Positions 4,400-10,187 of a DNA stretch of 10,187 bases are shown here, in pieces. The translations under genes and the position numbers were made by a program. The DNA comes from Pseudomonadota bacterium (lineage in GTDB: Bacteria; Pseudomonadota; Gammaproteobacteria; Acidiferrobacterales; UBA6901), in contig JAJYEK010000122.1 of the NCBI GenBank assembly GCA_021785795.1, positions 1 to 10,187 on the forward strand, in the 5' to 3' direction. Each line of letters opens with the position of its first letter. Within the stretch, counting starts at the first letter, position 1. The notes below the pieces were generated by a model. The model saw only the letters and a program-made list of their open reading frames with translations. It made no database searches and was not told the origin of the DNA.

Positions 4400-6670
4400 A
4401 TGACGATCTCCTTGCCCCAGCCAGGCCGCACATTCGATGGCGTTTATCAGGATCTCGAATCAAGGACATCGGGCTCCTACCCGGTTGGGGTCAACGGCAT
4501 GCCCCATCAGGGGGTCCATATTCCTGGTCCTGATCCCGTCTTCGCCGTTCAGGCCGGGACTCTGGTGGCCTACCGGTTACGCAAAAGGCTCCATGAAATG
4601 ATCTTGCCCGGCGCGCACGGCATGCCGCCGGTCTATTCGGACAGCTTTGCGTTGATAAAACACGACTATGTGACGCCGAAGGGGGCGCACCTTTCCTACT
4701 GCTCGCTCTACATGCATCTTTTGCCTTGGGGAGAAGAAGGCGACACCGGCAGTGCGTCGGCGCCGACGGCGCTGCCTGCGATGACGCCTAAACAGCGCGA
4801 ACTCTCCCTCTTTGGCGCCGACCGCTACACGGTGACCTCGGATGAACGCCCAAGCCAGGCCGACTGGCACGAACTGAAACAATCCGGCGCCCCCGCCGCG
4901 GGGCTTCTCGTCTATGAGACCGGGGAGCCGAACGCCGCCTTGGCGGGCTTCCTCAAGCGCGGCGAGGGCATTGTGTTCAGGGAACCGAATGGGGCGCGCG
5001 CGGCCTTGAAGGATCCCGCCGGCAAGCCGCTGGAACTTGCCGAGGGCGGTTTCATTCGCCCGACCGCAGGCAGCATCAAGGCAAGCCGCCTGATCCCGCA
5101 TCTTGTCTTCGATGCTGTGGAGAATGTGAACATCCCTCTCGATGAGGGCACCCTTATCGGCTACCCAAGCCCGGGCTTCCAGGGCGACTACGTCCATCTG
5201 GAGGTGATGGTCCCCGACATCACCACATTGAAGAGTCACGACGAGACCTGGGGCCGCACGGTGCCGCCACACCTGACTCCGGGGAGTTCGTATGACGCCC
5301 CCTCCTGGTTTACGCAAGCAAAGGAAGATCTCAAGCCGTGGATCCGTGTCGATGTGGCCGTCCTCTTGGCGACCCTTGGCATCGAGGTCCCCGACGACAT
5401 CGTCCAGATTGGTCAGGCGTTGGGCTATGATCGCGCCGTCGGACCCGTGCTGCGCAAGGTCTCCACCTCCTCGCGCTCGGAATGGGATTCGCAGACACAG
5501 ACCGGGCTCGAGTTGCGGCTGGAAAAGGATTACAAGATGACGCCCGCCGCGGCCAAGGCCTACGCGGAACATGTCCGCGACATGAGTTTCGTCCAGAAGC
5601 TCAATCCGCCGCTGCCGGCCACCACCCATCATGTTCATCCCATTACCTTCATCAAGCAGGTTGGGGATCTGCGGGGCATTACTTTTAAGCAGCTGGCGAA
5701 AATTGCATACCTTGGCAACCCCTCGGCGATAAACGTAAAGGAACTCCTCGAGCCGCTCAACGTGATGATGGACCGCTACGAGATCCATGCCGGCCGCGAG
5801 CGCCAGTGCCACTTTCTGGCGCAGGTGATGGTGGAGTGCTGGTACCTCCTCGAACTGGCGGAATGGGGCTCGATGGGATCCAATCTGCCTGACTCTTCGG
5901 AACCAGAAGGCTATATCCGTATTATGTTTCATGCCGGTTCCAGCGACGGCGAGACGGCCGACAGCTACTACCAAGGGAGGGATCCCTATTATGCGAACTA
6001 TCTGAGCCACATCGGCCGTCTCGGCAACATGGATCTTCATGATGCGGTCAAGTTCCGCGGCCGGGGTCTTTTGCAGGTGACTGGGCGCTCCAATTACGCG
6101 GAGTACTGGAACTATCTAAAGACCGGGCAGCAGTCTGCTATCACCCCGTGGTGGGAGCATTTAACGGTCGTACCTAAGGGCGATGTTTATCCGCAACTCC
6201 CGCTCCCAGCTGACCGGTTCCCACCGAATCACCCGAATAACCCTCCCGGGACCATGGAGTTTTCTTCTCCCAAAGAGTACCTCGCCAAGAAGAACCAGTG
6301 GCAGAATGATTGGGCCGCGGCATTTGCGGCATATTGGGACTGGGGCTATGCGGTCCCCGATGTGCCAGCGGACTGGCCCGAACGCGCAAAGAAGGCCTAC
6401 GCCGAAGCCGCCGATATCCCCAATCCGCAGCTTTTGTCGACCGATTTTTATCACGCCTGCAACTCGGCAGGGTGGTTCTGGGATAAGAAGAGCCACTTGA
6501 ATACCGTCGTGGACGCCCACTATGCCGATCCGAAGAAGTCCAAGGATCCAGGCTGGAATGATCACGTGGTGGCCGTGATCACCCGCGTGATCAACGGCGG
6601 GGAGACCGGGTTGAAAGAAAGGCGACGTGCGTATCACCGCATCAAAACGATATTGATGCCTGATTCCTAA
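4400..6670 (+). CDS. Two-domain peptidoglycan hydrolase: M23/LytM-like N-terminal region plus GH19-like muramidase/chitinase C-terminal domain
   Basis: 756 aa. N-terminal part: HQGVH at 36-40, AVQAGTLVAY near 49-58, LIKH at 85-88, SLYMHL at 102-107 and YVHLEV at 264-269 follow the order of LytM/lysostaphin-type M23 motifs (HxxxD, YxHL, HLHFEV). However, the Asp ligand is His40 and the first His of HxH is Tyr264, and about 150 residues are inserted between the last two motifs. The domain may therefore be inactive or bind metal differently. C-terminal part (about 455-752): HFLAQVMVE at 471-479 with the putative catalytic Glu479, KFRGRGLLQVTGRSNY at 551-566, and VITRVINGGETGLKERR at 726-742, all typical of GH19 lysozyme/chitinase domains, enlarged by an insertion after 570. 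There is no signal peptide or lipobox, so export would need a phage-type holin or a secretion system such as type VI. The gene is intact and converges on the Kelch gene. Endolysin or interbacterial toxin; the choice is open. Confidence 0.85.
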   Translation: MTISLPQPGRTFDGVYQDLESRTSGSYPVGVNGMPHQGVHIPGPDPVFAVQAGTLVAYRLRKRLHEMILPGAHGMPPVYSDSFALIKHDYVTPKGAHLSYCSLYMHLLPWGEEGDTGSASAPTALPAMTPKQRELSLFGADRYTVTSDERPSQADWHELKQSGAPAAGLLVYETGEPNAALAGFLKRGEGIVFREPNGARAALKDPAGKPLELAEGGFIRPTAGSIKASRLIPHLVFDAVENVNIPLDEGTLIGYPSPGFQGDYVHLEVMVPDITTLKSHDETWGRTVPPHLTPGSSYDAPSWFTQAKEDLKPWIRVDVAVLLATLGIEVPDDIVQIGQALGYDRAVGPVLRKVSTSSRSEWDSQTQTGLELRLEKDYKMTPAAAKAYAEHVRDMSFVQKLNPPLPATTHHVHPITFIKQVGDLRGITFKQLAKIAYLGNPSAINVKELLEPLNVMMDRYEIHAGRERQCHFLAQVMVECWYLLELAEWGSMGSNLPDSSEPEGYIRIMFHAGSSDGETADSYYQGRDPYYANYLSHIGRLGNMDLHDAVKFRGRGLLQVTGRSNYAEYWNYLKTGQQSAITPWWEHLTVVPKGDVYPQLPLPADRFPPNHPNNPPGTMEFSSPKEYLAKKNQWQNDWAAAFAAYWDWGYAVPDVPADWPERAKKAYAEAADIPNPQLLSTDFYHACNSAGWFWDKKSHLNTVVDAHYADPKKSKDPGWNDHVVAVITRVINGGETGLKERRRAYHRIKTILMPDS

Positions 6671-6737
6671 GGGGGCCCGTGGTCAGCCGAATTTCCATAC
6701 ACCGCGACACCCAAACGCCATCGCAGGAATGCGGGGC
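6671..6737. other. Convergent intergenic gap, no clear terminator
   Basis: Sixty-seven bases separate the TAA of the hydrolase from the TAA of the Kelch gene. I see no stem with T-run on either strand. Transcripts may therefore read into each other's antisense strand unless Rho acts. Confidence 0.5.
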
Positions 6738-8147
6738 TTATGGGGTGTACCGCCACAGGTCGTTCAGATTGCGGTGCCCCCCAAAGACCCAGAAGTGGCC
6801 GTGAAGCCCCGTCCATGCCGAGGAAAAGGCCGCGCCGCTTGGCCCTTCATCGGTCGGCACCCCGCGCGGACCGATGAAACCCGTCTTCTCGTTGCCCGCC
6901 CGGTGGCCCGAGCCCATCCAGGTCCAGAGACCCGTAGTCACAGTGTATTTCCAGACACTGTGGCAATCGACGAATGCCTCTAATGTATCGCTTATGTGTC
7001 CCCCCCCATAGAGCCACAGATTCCCATGCGGACCGGTCCATCCAACGGCATCGTATCTTGCTCTCGGCCAGTTGGTGGGTGCCGGAACCCCGAGGGCAGC
7101 CCGCACGCCCGGCTGGCTGGAATGACGTGAACCTCCCATCCAGGTCCAGAGGCCGGTCTTCGGGGTATATTTCCAGAGATCGCTTTTGGCGACAGAGTCG
7201 TTTGAGCCCCCAAAGAGCCACAGGTTGCCGCGAAGCCCCACCCAAGCGACAGCGGAATCTCGAGCGCCGGGCCAGTTTTCCGGTGTTGGAACACCTCGGG
7301 TACCATAGACGGCGGGTTTGGCAGACCAACCACAACACTCGTGCCAGTGCCAACTGGGCCCCCCCATCCAGGTCCACATATGGGTAGCGGGGGTATACTT
7401 CCAGAGGCTGTTTCTTGTGTTACCCTCACCTTCTCCGCCAAAGAGCCAGAAGTGGCCGTGAAGCCCCGTCCAGGCGGCAGCCTGCCGAAGCGATCCCGGC
7501 CAGTTCTTGGGTGACGCGACACCCCGGGTGCCGCGGACACTGTGCGCCAGGACGGCATCCTGAACAGCATTGACATAGGGGCCCCCAATGCGGACCCAGC
7601 CGCTCTTCGGGGTGTACCGCCAGAGCGAATCCAGGGTTGGGGGTACGGGGGTGGAGCCTCCGGGGCTTACCCCGCCCCCTCCAAAAACCCAGACGCTTCC
7701 ATCACGAGCCCAGACGGCGGCGCCGTAGCGGGGCGAGGGGATACCGCCGACACGCGTCCAGAGGCCCGTGGCGGGCGTGTACTTCCAGAGGCCGGCGCGC
7801 GTCATGAGATGGCGACCTTGCCCTCCCAGCAGCCACAGGCTCCCATGGGGGCCTGTCCAGGCGGAGGCGAAGCTCACCGCAGGCGGCGTGTTGCCGGGGG
7901 CGGCCACCCCTTCGGCGCCATAAGCGCCATAAGCGCGGGGGTCTTTTTCGGAACGGGCCCCCGACATCCACATCCACGGATGAACGGGAATAGGGAGAGG
8001 TTTTTCCGCGGCGACAGTCTGTGGAGGGATAGCCGGCGTAGCGCCCTTTTTGGTCACGGTCGTCTGTTGGCAGCCGAAAAGGCTTAAGGCCACGAAAAGG
8101 CTTAAGGCCACGAAAAGGCTGCCCATCCAGCGGTATCCATTGCGCAT
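6738..8147 (-). CDS. Kelch-type six-bladed beta-propeller lipoprotein
   Basis: 469 aa. N terminus MRNGYRWMGS, a hydrophobic core, then the lipobox SLFGC with Cys at about residue 26, so a lipid-anchored protein of the outer membrane or periplasm. A Thr/Pro-rich linker follows (about 28-55). The rest is six repeats of about 60 residues. Each has a GxxGVxxPxNWPGxR-like lead, an AAAWTGxxGxLWLFGG strand pair, and a DLWKYTPxTGLWTWMGG strand pair. The final NDLWRYTP at the C terminus can complete the blade begun by PWMWMSG at about 57-63, the usual propeller closure. This is the galactose-oxidase/Kelch repeat type without recognisable catalytic residues, so a binding or adhesion role is likely; the ligand is unknown. 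The ATG at 8147 has AAGGA six bases upstream. It faces the hydrolase gene tail to tail. No damage is seen. Confidence 0.87.
   Translation of the reverse strand: MRNGYRWMGSLFVALSLFVALSLFGCQQTTVTKKGATPAIPPQTVAAEKPLPIPVHPWMWMSGARSEKDPRAYGAYGAEGVAAPGNTPPAVSFASAWTGPHGSLWLLGGQGRHLMTRAGLWKYTPATGLWTRVGGIPSPRYGAAVWARDGSVWVFGGGGVSPGGSTPVPPTLDSLWRYTPKSGWVRIGGPYVNAVQDAVLAHSVRGTRGVASPKNWPGSLRQAAAWTGLHGHFWLFGGEGEGNTRNSLWKYTPATHMWTWMGGPSWHWHECCGWSAKPAVYGTRGVPTPENWPGARDSAVAWVGLRGNLWLFGGSNDSVAKSDLWKYTPKTGLWTWMGGSRHSSQPGVRAALGVPAPTNWPRARYDAVGWTGPHGNLWLYGGGHISDTLEAFVDCHSVWKYTVTTGLWTWMGSGHRAGNEKTGFIGPRGVPTDEGPSGAAFSSAWTGLHGHFWVFGGHRNLNDLWRYTP
6781..7472. repeat. 35-bp near-identical repeats inside the Kelch gene
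   Basis: Positions 6781-6815 and 7438-7472 agree at 34 of 35 bases and encode the same strand (AWTGLHGHFW-FGG) of blades six and three. Nucleotide-level identity in non-adjacent blades points to recent gene conversion or repeat shuffling in the propeller. Confidence 0.7.
8083..8118. repeat. Exact 18-bp tandem duplication in the lipoprotein signal peptide
   Basis: CTTAAGGCCACGAAAAGG occurs twice in direct succession (8083-8100 and 8101-8118). It is in frame and duplicates six residues, giving LFVALSLFVALSLF in the hydrophobic core before the lipobox. A partial third unit (CCGAAAAGG) precedes it at 8074-8082. One copy would still leave a usable but short core. Confidence 0.95.
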
Positions 8148-8171
8148 GCTTTGTCCTTGTTATGAGAATGG

Positions 8172-8200
8172 GGTCAACCTGGAGGACGCGGTCAACCTGG
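8172..8200. promoter_or_regulatory. Pair of 11-bp direct repeats upstream of the Kelch gene
   Basis: GGTCAACCTGG occurs at 8172-8182 and 8190-8200, an 18-bp period, 25-53 bases upstream of the ATG at 8147. On the coding strand each reads CCAGGTTGACC and contains a TTGACC that resembles a -35 box, but no matching -10 is seen at proper distance. An operator for a regulator, or slippage products, are the options. Confidence 0.45.
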
Positions 8201-8569
8201 CTTTTTTGCGATACCGGCTGTTTTGATGTTTCCGAAAAGCATAGTCCCGCGCCAAACCGGACTCAACATCCGCGGCGCGCCAGGGAAAGCGAAGGCGCGT
8301 AGTCCGCGGGAGGCGCCGTCAGGCCCCCTGTGGGGACAGGTCCGGGCGGGTGGCATGAGGCCACTTCGCCCGGATAGCGGCCGTGCGACCAGCAAGGTCG
8401 GCACGTCCCGTTATGTGCGGGCGAGATTCCGATGCGAGAGGAAGGCGCACATCCCGCCAGCAGGACGGCCGCAAGCACCCCGTAGCTTCGCTGCGAGATA
8501 CTAAGCCACGCCGAGATTGAGGGCGCGAGGGCAACCCGGGCGCGCATACCGAAAGTCAGCGCACAATCG
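8190..8569 (-). repeat. Right copy of the inverted, hairpin-rich end sequence
   Basis: Read on the minus strand from 8569 it runs CGATTGTGCGC, TCGCGCCCTCAATCTCGGCG, GGCCGTCCTGC, ACCTTGCTGGTCGCACGGCCG, then a hairpin absent from the left copy. CCCC-ACA-GGGG, GACGGCGCCTCCCGC, CTTCGCTTTCCC and finally an A-rich part (GCAAAAAAGCC) follow. Order and spacing match the left copy apart from hairpin-sized indels; overall identity is perhaps 65-75 percent by eye over the aligned blocks. It leads to the Kelch gene in sense orientation, about 45 bp before its ATG. A minus-strand reading frame runs from the transposase fragment into this sequence, but that is a chimeric read-through and not a protein. Confidence 0.72.
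8341..8374. other. Long hairpin present only in the right end sequence
   Basis: TCCGGGCG (8341-8348) pairs with CGCCCGGA (8367-8374), and inside it GTGGC (8350-8354) pairs with GCCAC (8360-8364), leaving a five-base loop and a small internal loop. The left copy lacks this segment precisely, joining GGCCG directly to the GTCCCC stem. Confidence 0.7.
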
Positions 8570-9074
8570 GCCTTGTGCTTAGACGCGCAGGCTTTGACTC
8601 TGGTGCCGTCCAGGGCCACATGCCCGGGGCGGGTGAGCCCAGCCTTCTGGCAGCATCTCAAGGCGCGCGCGAACAAACCTTCCAGCGCTTCGAGAGGGCG
8701 CTTGCACAAATCGCTCCCGGTGCGAAAGTCCGGTTGATTTCCAGCGGTCACTGCCATGAAGTCCGCGCGCTCGCAACAGGCCTTACTGGTGCGCCGGAAG
8801 GAATAGATTGGTTGACGGTAGCCAAAGAGCAGCAACGCCGCCCTCATCACCGGGTGATGCGGCGAATTGTTGTTTTCTTCGGTGTAGATATTCACGATCG
8901 CGCAGAGACCGGGCTCTCGGGAGATCGGGTCCCGGGTGAAGCAGGCTCCATGCTTTTCCGGCACGAAGTCCCGTACCGAAGGCGGCAAAGTATCGCCTGG
9001 TCGAGGTTCCAGTCCCGGCAGCTCTTCGCCGTTCTTTGACTCCAGAAATACCTGTCCTGCGTGTATTTCAGCAC
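8570..9074 (-). pseudogene. IS1182-family transposase, N-terminal part, frameshifted
   Basis: From GTG 9074 the minus strand reads MLKYTQDRYF. One base is missing (a C expected in the YF-LE codons near 9040), after which the next frame continues LESKNGEELPGLEPRPGD, LPPSVRDFVPEKHGACF, YTEENNNSPHHPVMRAALLL, FMAVTAGNQPDFRT, LEALEGLFARAL and GHVALDGTRVKACASKHKA. This is the standard N-terminal region of IS1182 transposases. Similarity stops exactly after SKHKA at 8569, where the inverted 11-bp end of the inserted unit begins. With a frameshift and no C-terminal catalytic region it is dead. Its other half is at 3514-3909. Confidence 0.9.
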
Positions 9075-9144
9075 AGAATACCCTGTTATTTCTGCATATC
9101 AGGAAACGATATTACGCGGACGGGTTTATGGCCGTGTCTGCCCC

Positions 9145-9166
9145 CCCATCCCCCGGGCGGGATGGG
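9145..9166. other. 8-bp-stem hairpin
   Basis: CCCATCCC (9145-9152) pairs with GGGATGGG (9159-9166) around a six-base loop. It has no T-run on either strand, so it is not an obvious terminator. It could mark the old chromosome/IS boundary or be a protein-binding site. Confidence 0.35.
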
Positions 9167-9222
9167 CGCTGTCACCGGCACTTTGCCGCAAGACCGGGCG
9201 CACGAGGCGTTCGGGCGCGGGG

Positions 9223-9236
9223 TTTAGGGTCCTAAA
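9223..9236. promoter_or_regulatory. Short palindrome, possible operator
   Basis: TTTAGG-GT-CCTAAA is a perfect 6-bp inverted repeat with a 2-bp centre, about 205 bases before the efflux start. It is AT-rich in a GC-rich region and of a size that dimeric repressors bind. No regulator gene is in view, so this is only a candidate. Confidence 0.3.
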
Positions 9237-9440
9237 GGAAAGCGGCGTACCGGTGGCCACGGTGGCGCAGGCAGGAAGGCGGCCTGCAAGGCGCCGGCTC
9301 GCGACGTTGGCGGAAAATCCCGTCGCGAAGGATCGCTTGGTGGCGCGATGCGCCGCTGCGGTCTGGCTGCCAATCGGCGCGGCGGACAGGGGGCGCCGGC
9401 GACCGCCTTTGTGCGGATGAACAGGCCGCCTGCGGCGGGC

Positions 9441-10187
9441 ATGATGGATGGCGTGAACGCAGGCAGACTGTGCGGCGGCGGCAGCCGGAGGCGCGCCCAA
9501 AACCACGAGGCGGCGCGGGGATGGTGGCAGACGGGCACGCGGCTCGGGACCGGTGTCGCCCTGATCGCGGGTCTTTCGGGCTGCAGTTTCACCATCCCTT
9601 TGCATCTGCCGCCGGTGCCGGCCGGCACCGGCTACACGGCCCGCCGCGCGCCCCGGGTACTGGCGGCGGTGCCGGGGGGCGCGCCGGCGCAAAGGCTGCG
9701 TTACGGGCAGGTCGCCCGGGTGCGCTGGTGGACCCTTTTGCAGTCACGCGCGCTCGACCGTCTGGTTGCGCGGGCACTGCAAGACAGTCCGACGATTGCG
9801 CAGGCGCAGGCGCAGCTGCGCGAAGCGCAGGCCAATATGGCCGTCAATGCCAGCATCTTTTATCCGCAAGTGACCGGGGGTCTTTCCGCTTCGCGCAACA
9901 AGACCTCCGGCGCATCCTTCGGGGGGCGATTCCCCGGCATCACCTATTCCCTCTTTTCCGGGGATGTGGCGGTCTCGTATTACCCCGACTTCTTTGGTGT
10001 CAACCGCCTGATCTATCAGGGCAGCCGGGCGCAGATGCTCTATCAGCGCGACGAGCGCGACGCCGCGCGGCTGACGCTTGCCGGCAATGTCGTCGACAGC
10101 GCCGTCGGCGCGGCTGCCACGCAGGCGCAGATCCAGGCGACAAAGGCCAGTGTGCACGATCAGCGCGCCCTCCTTGTGCTGGCGCAG
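9441..10187 (+). CDS. NodT-family outer-membrane efflux lipoprotein (RND tripartite pump), N-terminal part
   Basis: The frame is open to the window end; about 249 codons are present, against about 470-500 for the family. Seen: a hydrophobic segment and lipobox GLSGCS, with the lipidated Cys encoded at 9582-9584. The family opening of the mature domain (RVRWWTLLQSRALDRLVARAL, cf. W-x-F-x-S-x-x-L) then leads to repeated Ala/Gln-rich heptads (IAQAQAQLREAQANM), YPQVTGGLSASRN, and SYYPDFFGVNR, all typical of the TolC-like barrel and helical tunnel. Together with an inner-membrane pump and a periplasmic adaptor, probably encoded further downstream, it would expel toxic compounds. The start is uncertain. 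ATG 9441 gives Cys48, long for a lipoprotein leader; GTG 9453, ATG 9417 and ATG 9348 are also in frame, and none has a clear ribosome site. No start lies closer to the lipobox. Confidence 0.88.
   Translation, partial: MMDGVNAGRLCGGGSRRRAQNHEAARGWWQTGTRLGTGVALIAGLSGCSFTIPLHLPPVPAGTGYTARRAPRVLAAVPGGAPAQRLRYGQVARVRWWTLLQSRALDRLVARALQDSPTIAQAQAQLREAQANMAVNASIFYPQVTGGLSASRNKTSGASFGGRFPGITYSLFSGDVAVSYYPDFFGVNRLIYQGSRAQMLYQRDERDAARLTLAGNVVDSAVGAAATQAQIQATKASVHDQRALLVLAQ

Larger units (their letters stand above)
3909..8569. mobile_element. Inverted-repeat-bounded 4.66-kb unit carrying two convergent genes, no transposase
   Basis: The unit begins at 3909 with CGATTGTGCGC and ends at 8569 with the reverse complement of the same 11 bp. 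These points coincide with where transposase similarity stops on each side. Similarity between the two ends continues inward for about 390 bp (see the two repeat entries). Inside are an intact peptidoglycan hydrolase gene reading inward from the left and an intact Kelch lipoprotein gene reading inward from the right. No transposase, integrase or other recombinase is encoded. The 8 bp outside the two ends (ccccggca and gccttgtg) do not match, so no target-site duplication is seen. It could be a non-autonomous mobile element, or two genes with related leaders brought together by recombination; the first is simpler given the coincidence of ends and junctions. Confidence 0.6.
3514..9074 (-). mobile_element. 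Remnant of an IS1182-family insertion sequence, interrupted by a 4.66-kb insert
   Basis: Both halves of one transposase lie on the minus strand in the right order: N-terminal part first (9074 to 8570), C-terminal part second (3909 to 3514). Together they give about 300 codons, whereas family members are usually about 450-550 aa, so the middle (roughly 150-200 aa, inferred) is absent. I could not identify the terminal inverted repeats or the outer target duplication of the IS, so its outer ends are open; they should lie within about 100 bp below 3514 and above 9074. The 3414-3513 stretch holds no gene I can support. Confidence 0.7.
9075..9440. other. Stretch without a recognisable gene before the efflux gene
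   Basis: About 365 bp. The first 40-50 bases are AT-richer and are probably the 5' end of the IS1182 copy. The rest is GC-rich and open in several frames, but none gives a protein I recognise. It holds two inverted repeats (separate entries). The efflux gene's promoter should be here, but I cannot pick out a convincing -35/-10 pair. Confidence 0.5.

Noticed and set aside
4577..6040. Long minus-strand open frame of 487 codons opposite the hydrolase gene
   Set aside because: It lies entirely antisense to a gene with clear M23/GH19 motifs; its own product has no recognisable domain and reflects GC-rich codon use.
8263..8569. C-terminal 100 residues of a 241-codon frame running from the transposase fragment
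   Set aside because: This is read-through of the dead transposase into the end repeat; the same DNA aligns with the non-coding left end, so it is not a fusion protein.
3909..8569. CRISPR array or toxin-antitoxin pair inside the insert
   Set aside because: There are no regularly spaced repeats with spacers, and neither gene is small or of a known toxin-antitoxin type.
9061..9420. Plus-strand 119-codon frame before the efflux gene
   Set aside because: It starts inside the transposase remnant, has no ribosome site or motif, and overlaps possible starts of the efflux gene.

Overview
The window is GC-rich DNA from a Gram-negative bacterium. The Gram-negative call rests on two lipoprotein-type N termini, an outer-membrane efflux factor of the NodT type, and a Kup potassium transporter. 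The gene set would fit an acidophilic or environmental gamma/beta-proteobacterium, but the sequence alone does not fix the genus.

Layout. (1) Positions 1-836, minus strand: the 5' end of kup, preceded by two tandem genes for 65- and 67-aa proteins that are diverged copies of one another and belong to no family I recognise. (2) Positions 986-3413, plus strand: a tight three-gene operon with overlapping stop/start codons. It encodes a ChrR-like double cupin, a short-chain dehydrogenase with Phe in place of the catalytic Tyr, and an FAD amine-oxidase-like flavoprotein. (3) Positions 3514-9074: a decayed IS1182-family transposase gene on the minus strand, split into an N-terminal part (8570-9074) and a C-terminal part (3514-3909), with its centre missing. 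(4) Between the halves, 3909-8569: a 4.66-kb unit with an inverted pair of diverged, hairpin-rich end sequences of about 390 bp. These start with the same 11 bp on each side and each leads inward to an intact gene. The left gene encodes a 756-aa peptidoglycan hydrolase (degenerate M23 plus GH19-like). The right gene encodes a six-bladed Kelch-type lipoprotein. They converge with a 67-bp gap. (5) From about 9441 to the window end, plus strand: the start of a NodT-family outer-membrane efflux lipoprotein, after a stretch of about 350 bp without a recognisable gene.

How it fits together. The flanks look like ordinary chromosome: potassium uptake, a redox/stress-type operon, and an efflux operon. 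The middle is an accessory insertion. The most interesting object is the 4.66-kb inverted-repeat unit. Its ends are either the termini of a transposase-less (non-autonomous) mobile element or a family of structured leader sequences placed in front of envelope-acting genes. Both cargo genes are intact, while the IS around them is riddled with stops and frameshifts. All functional calls are from motif reading by eye; no database search or folding program was run.
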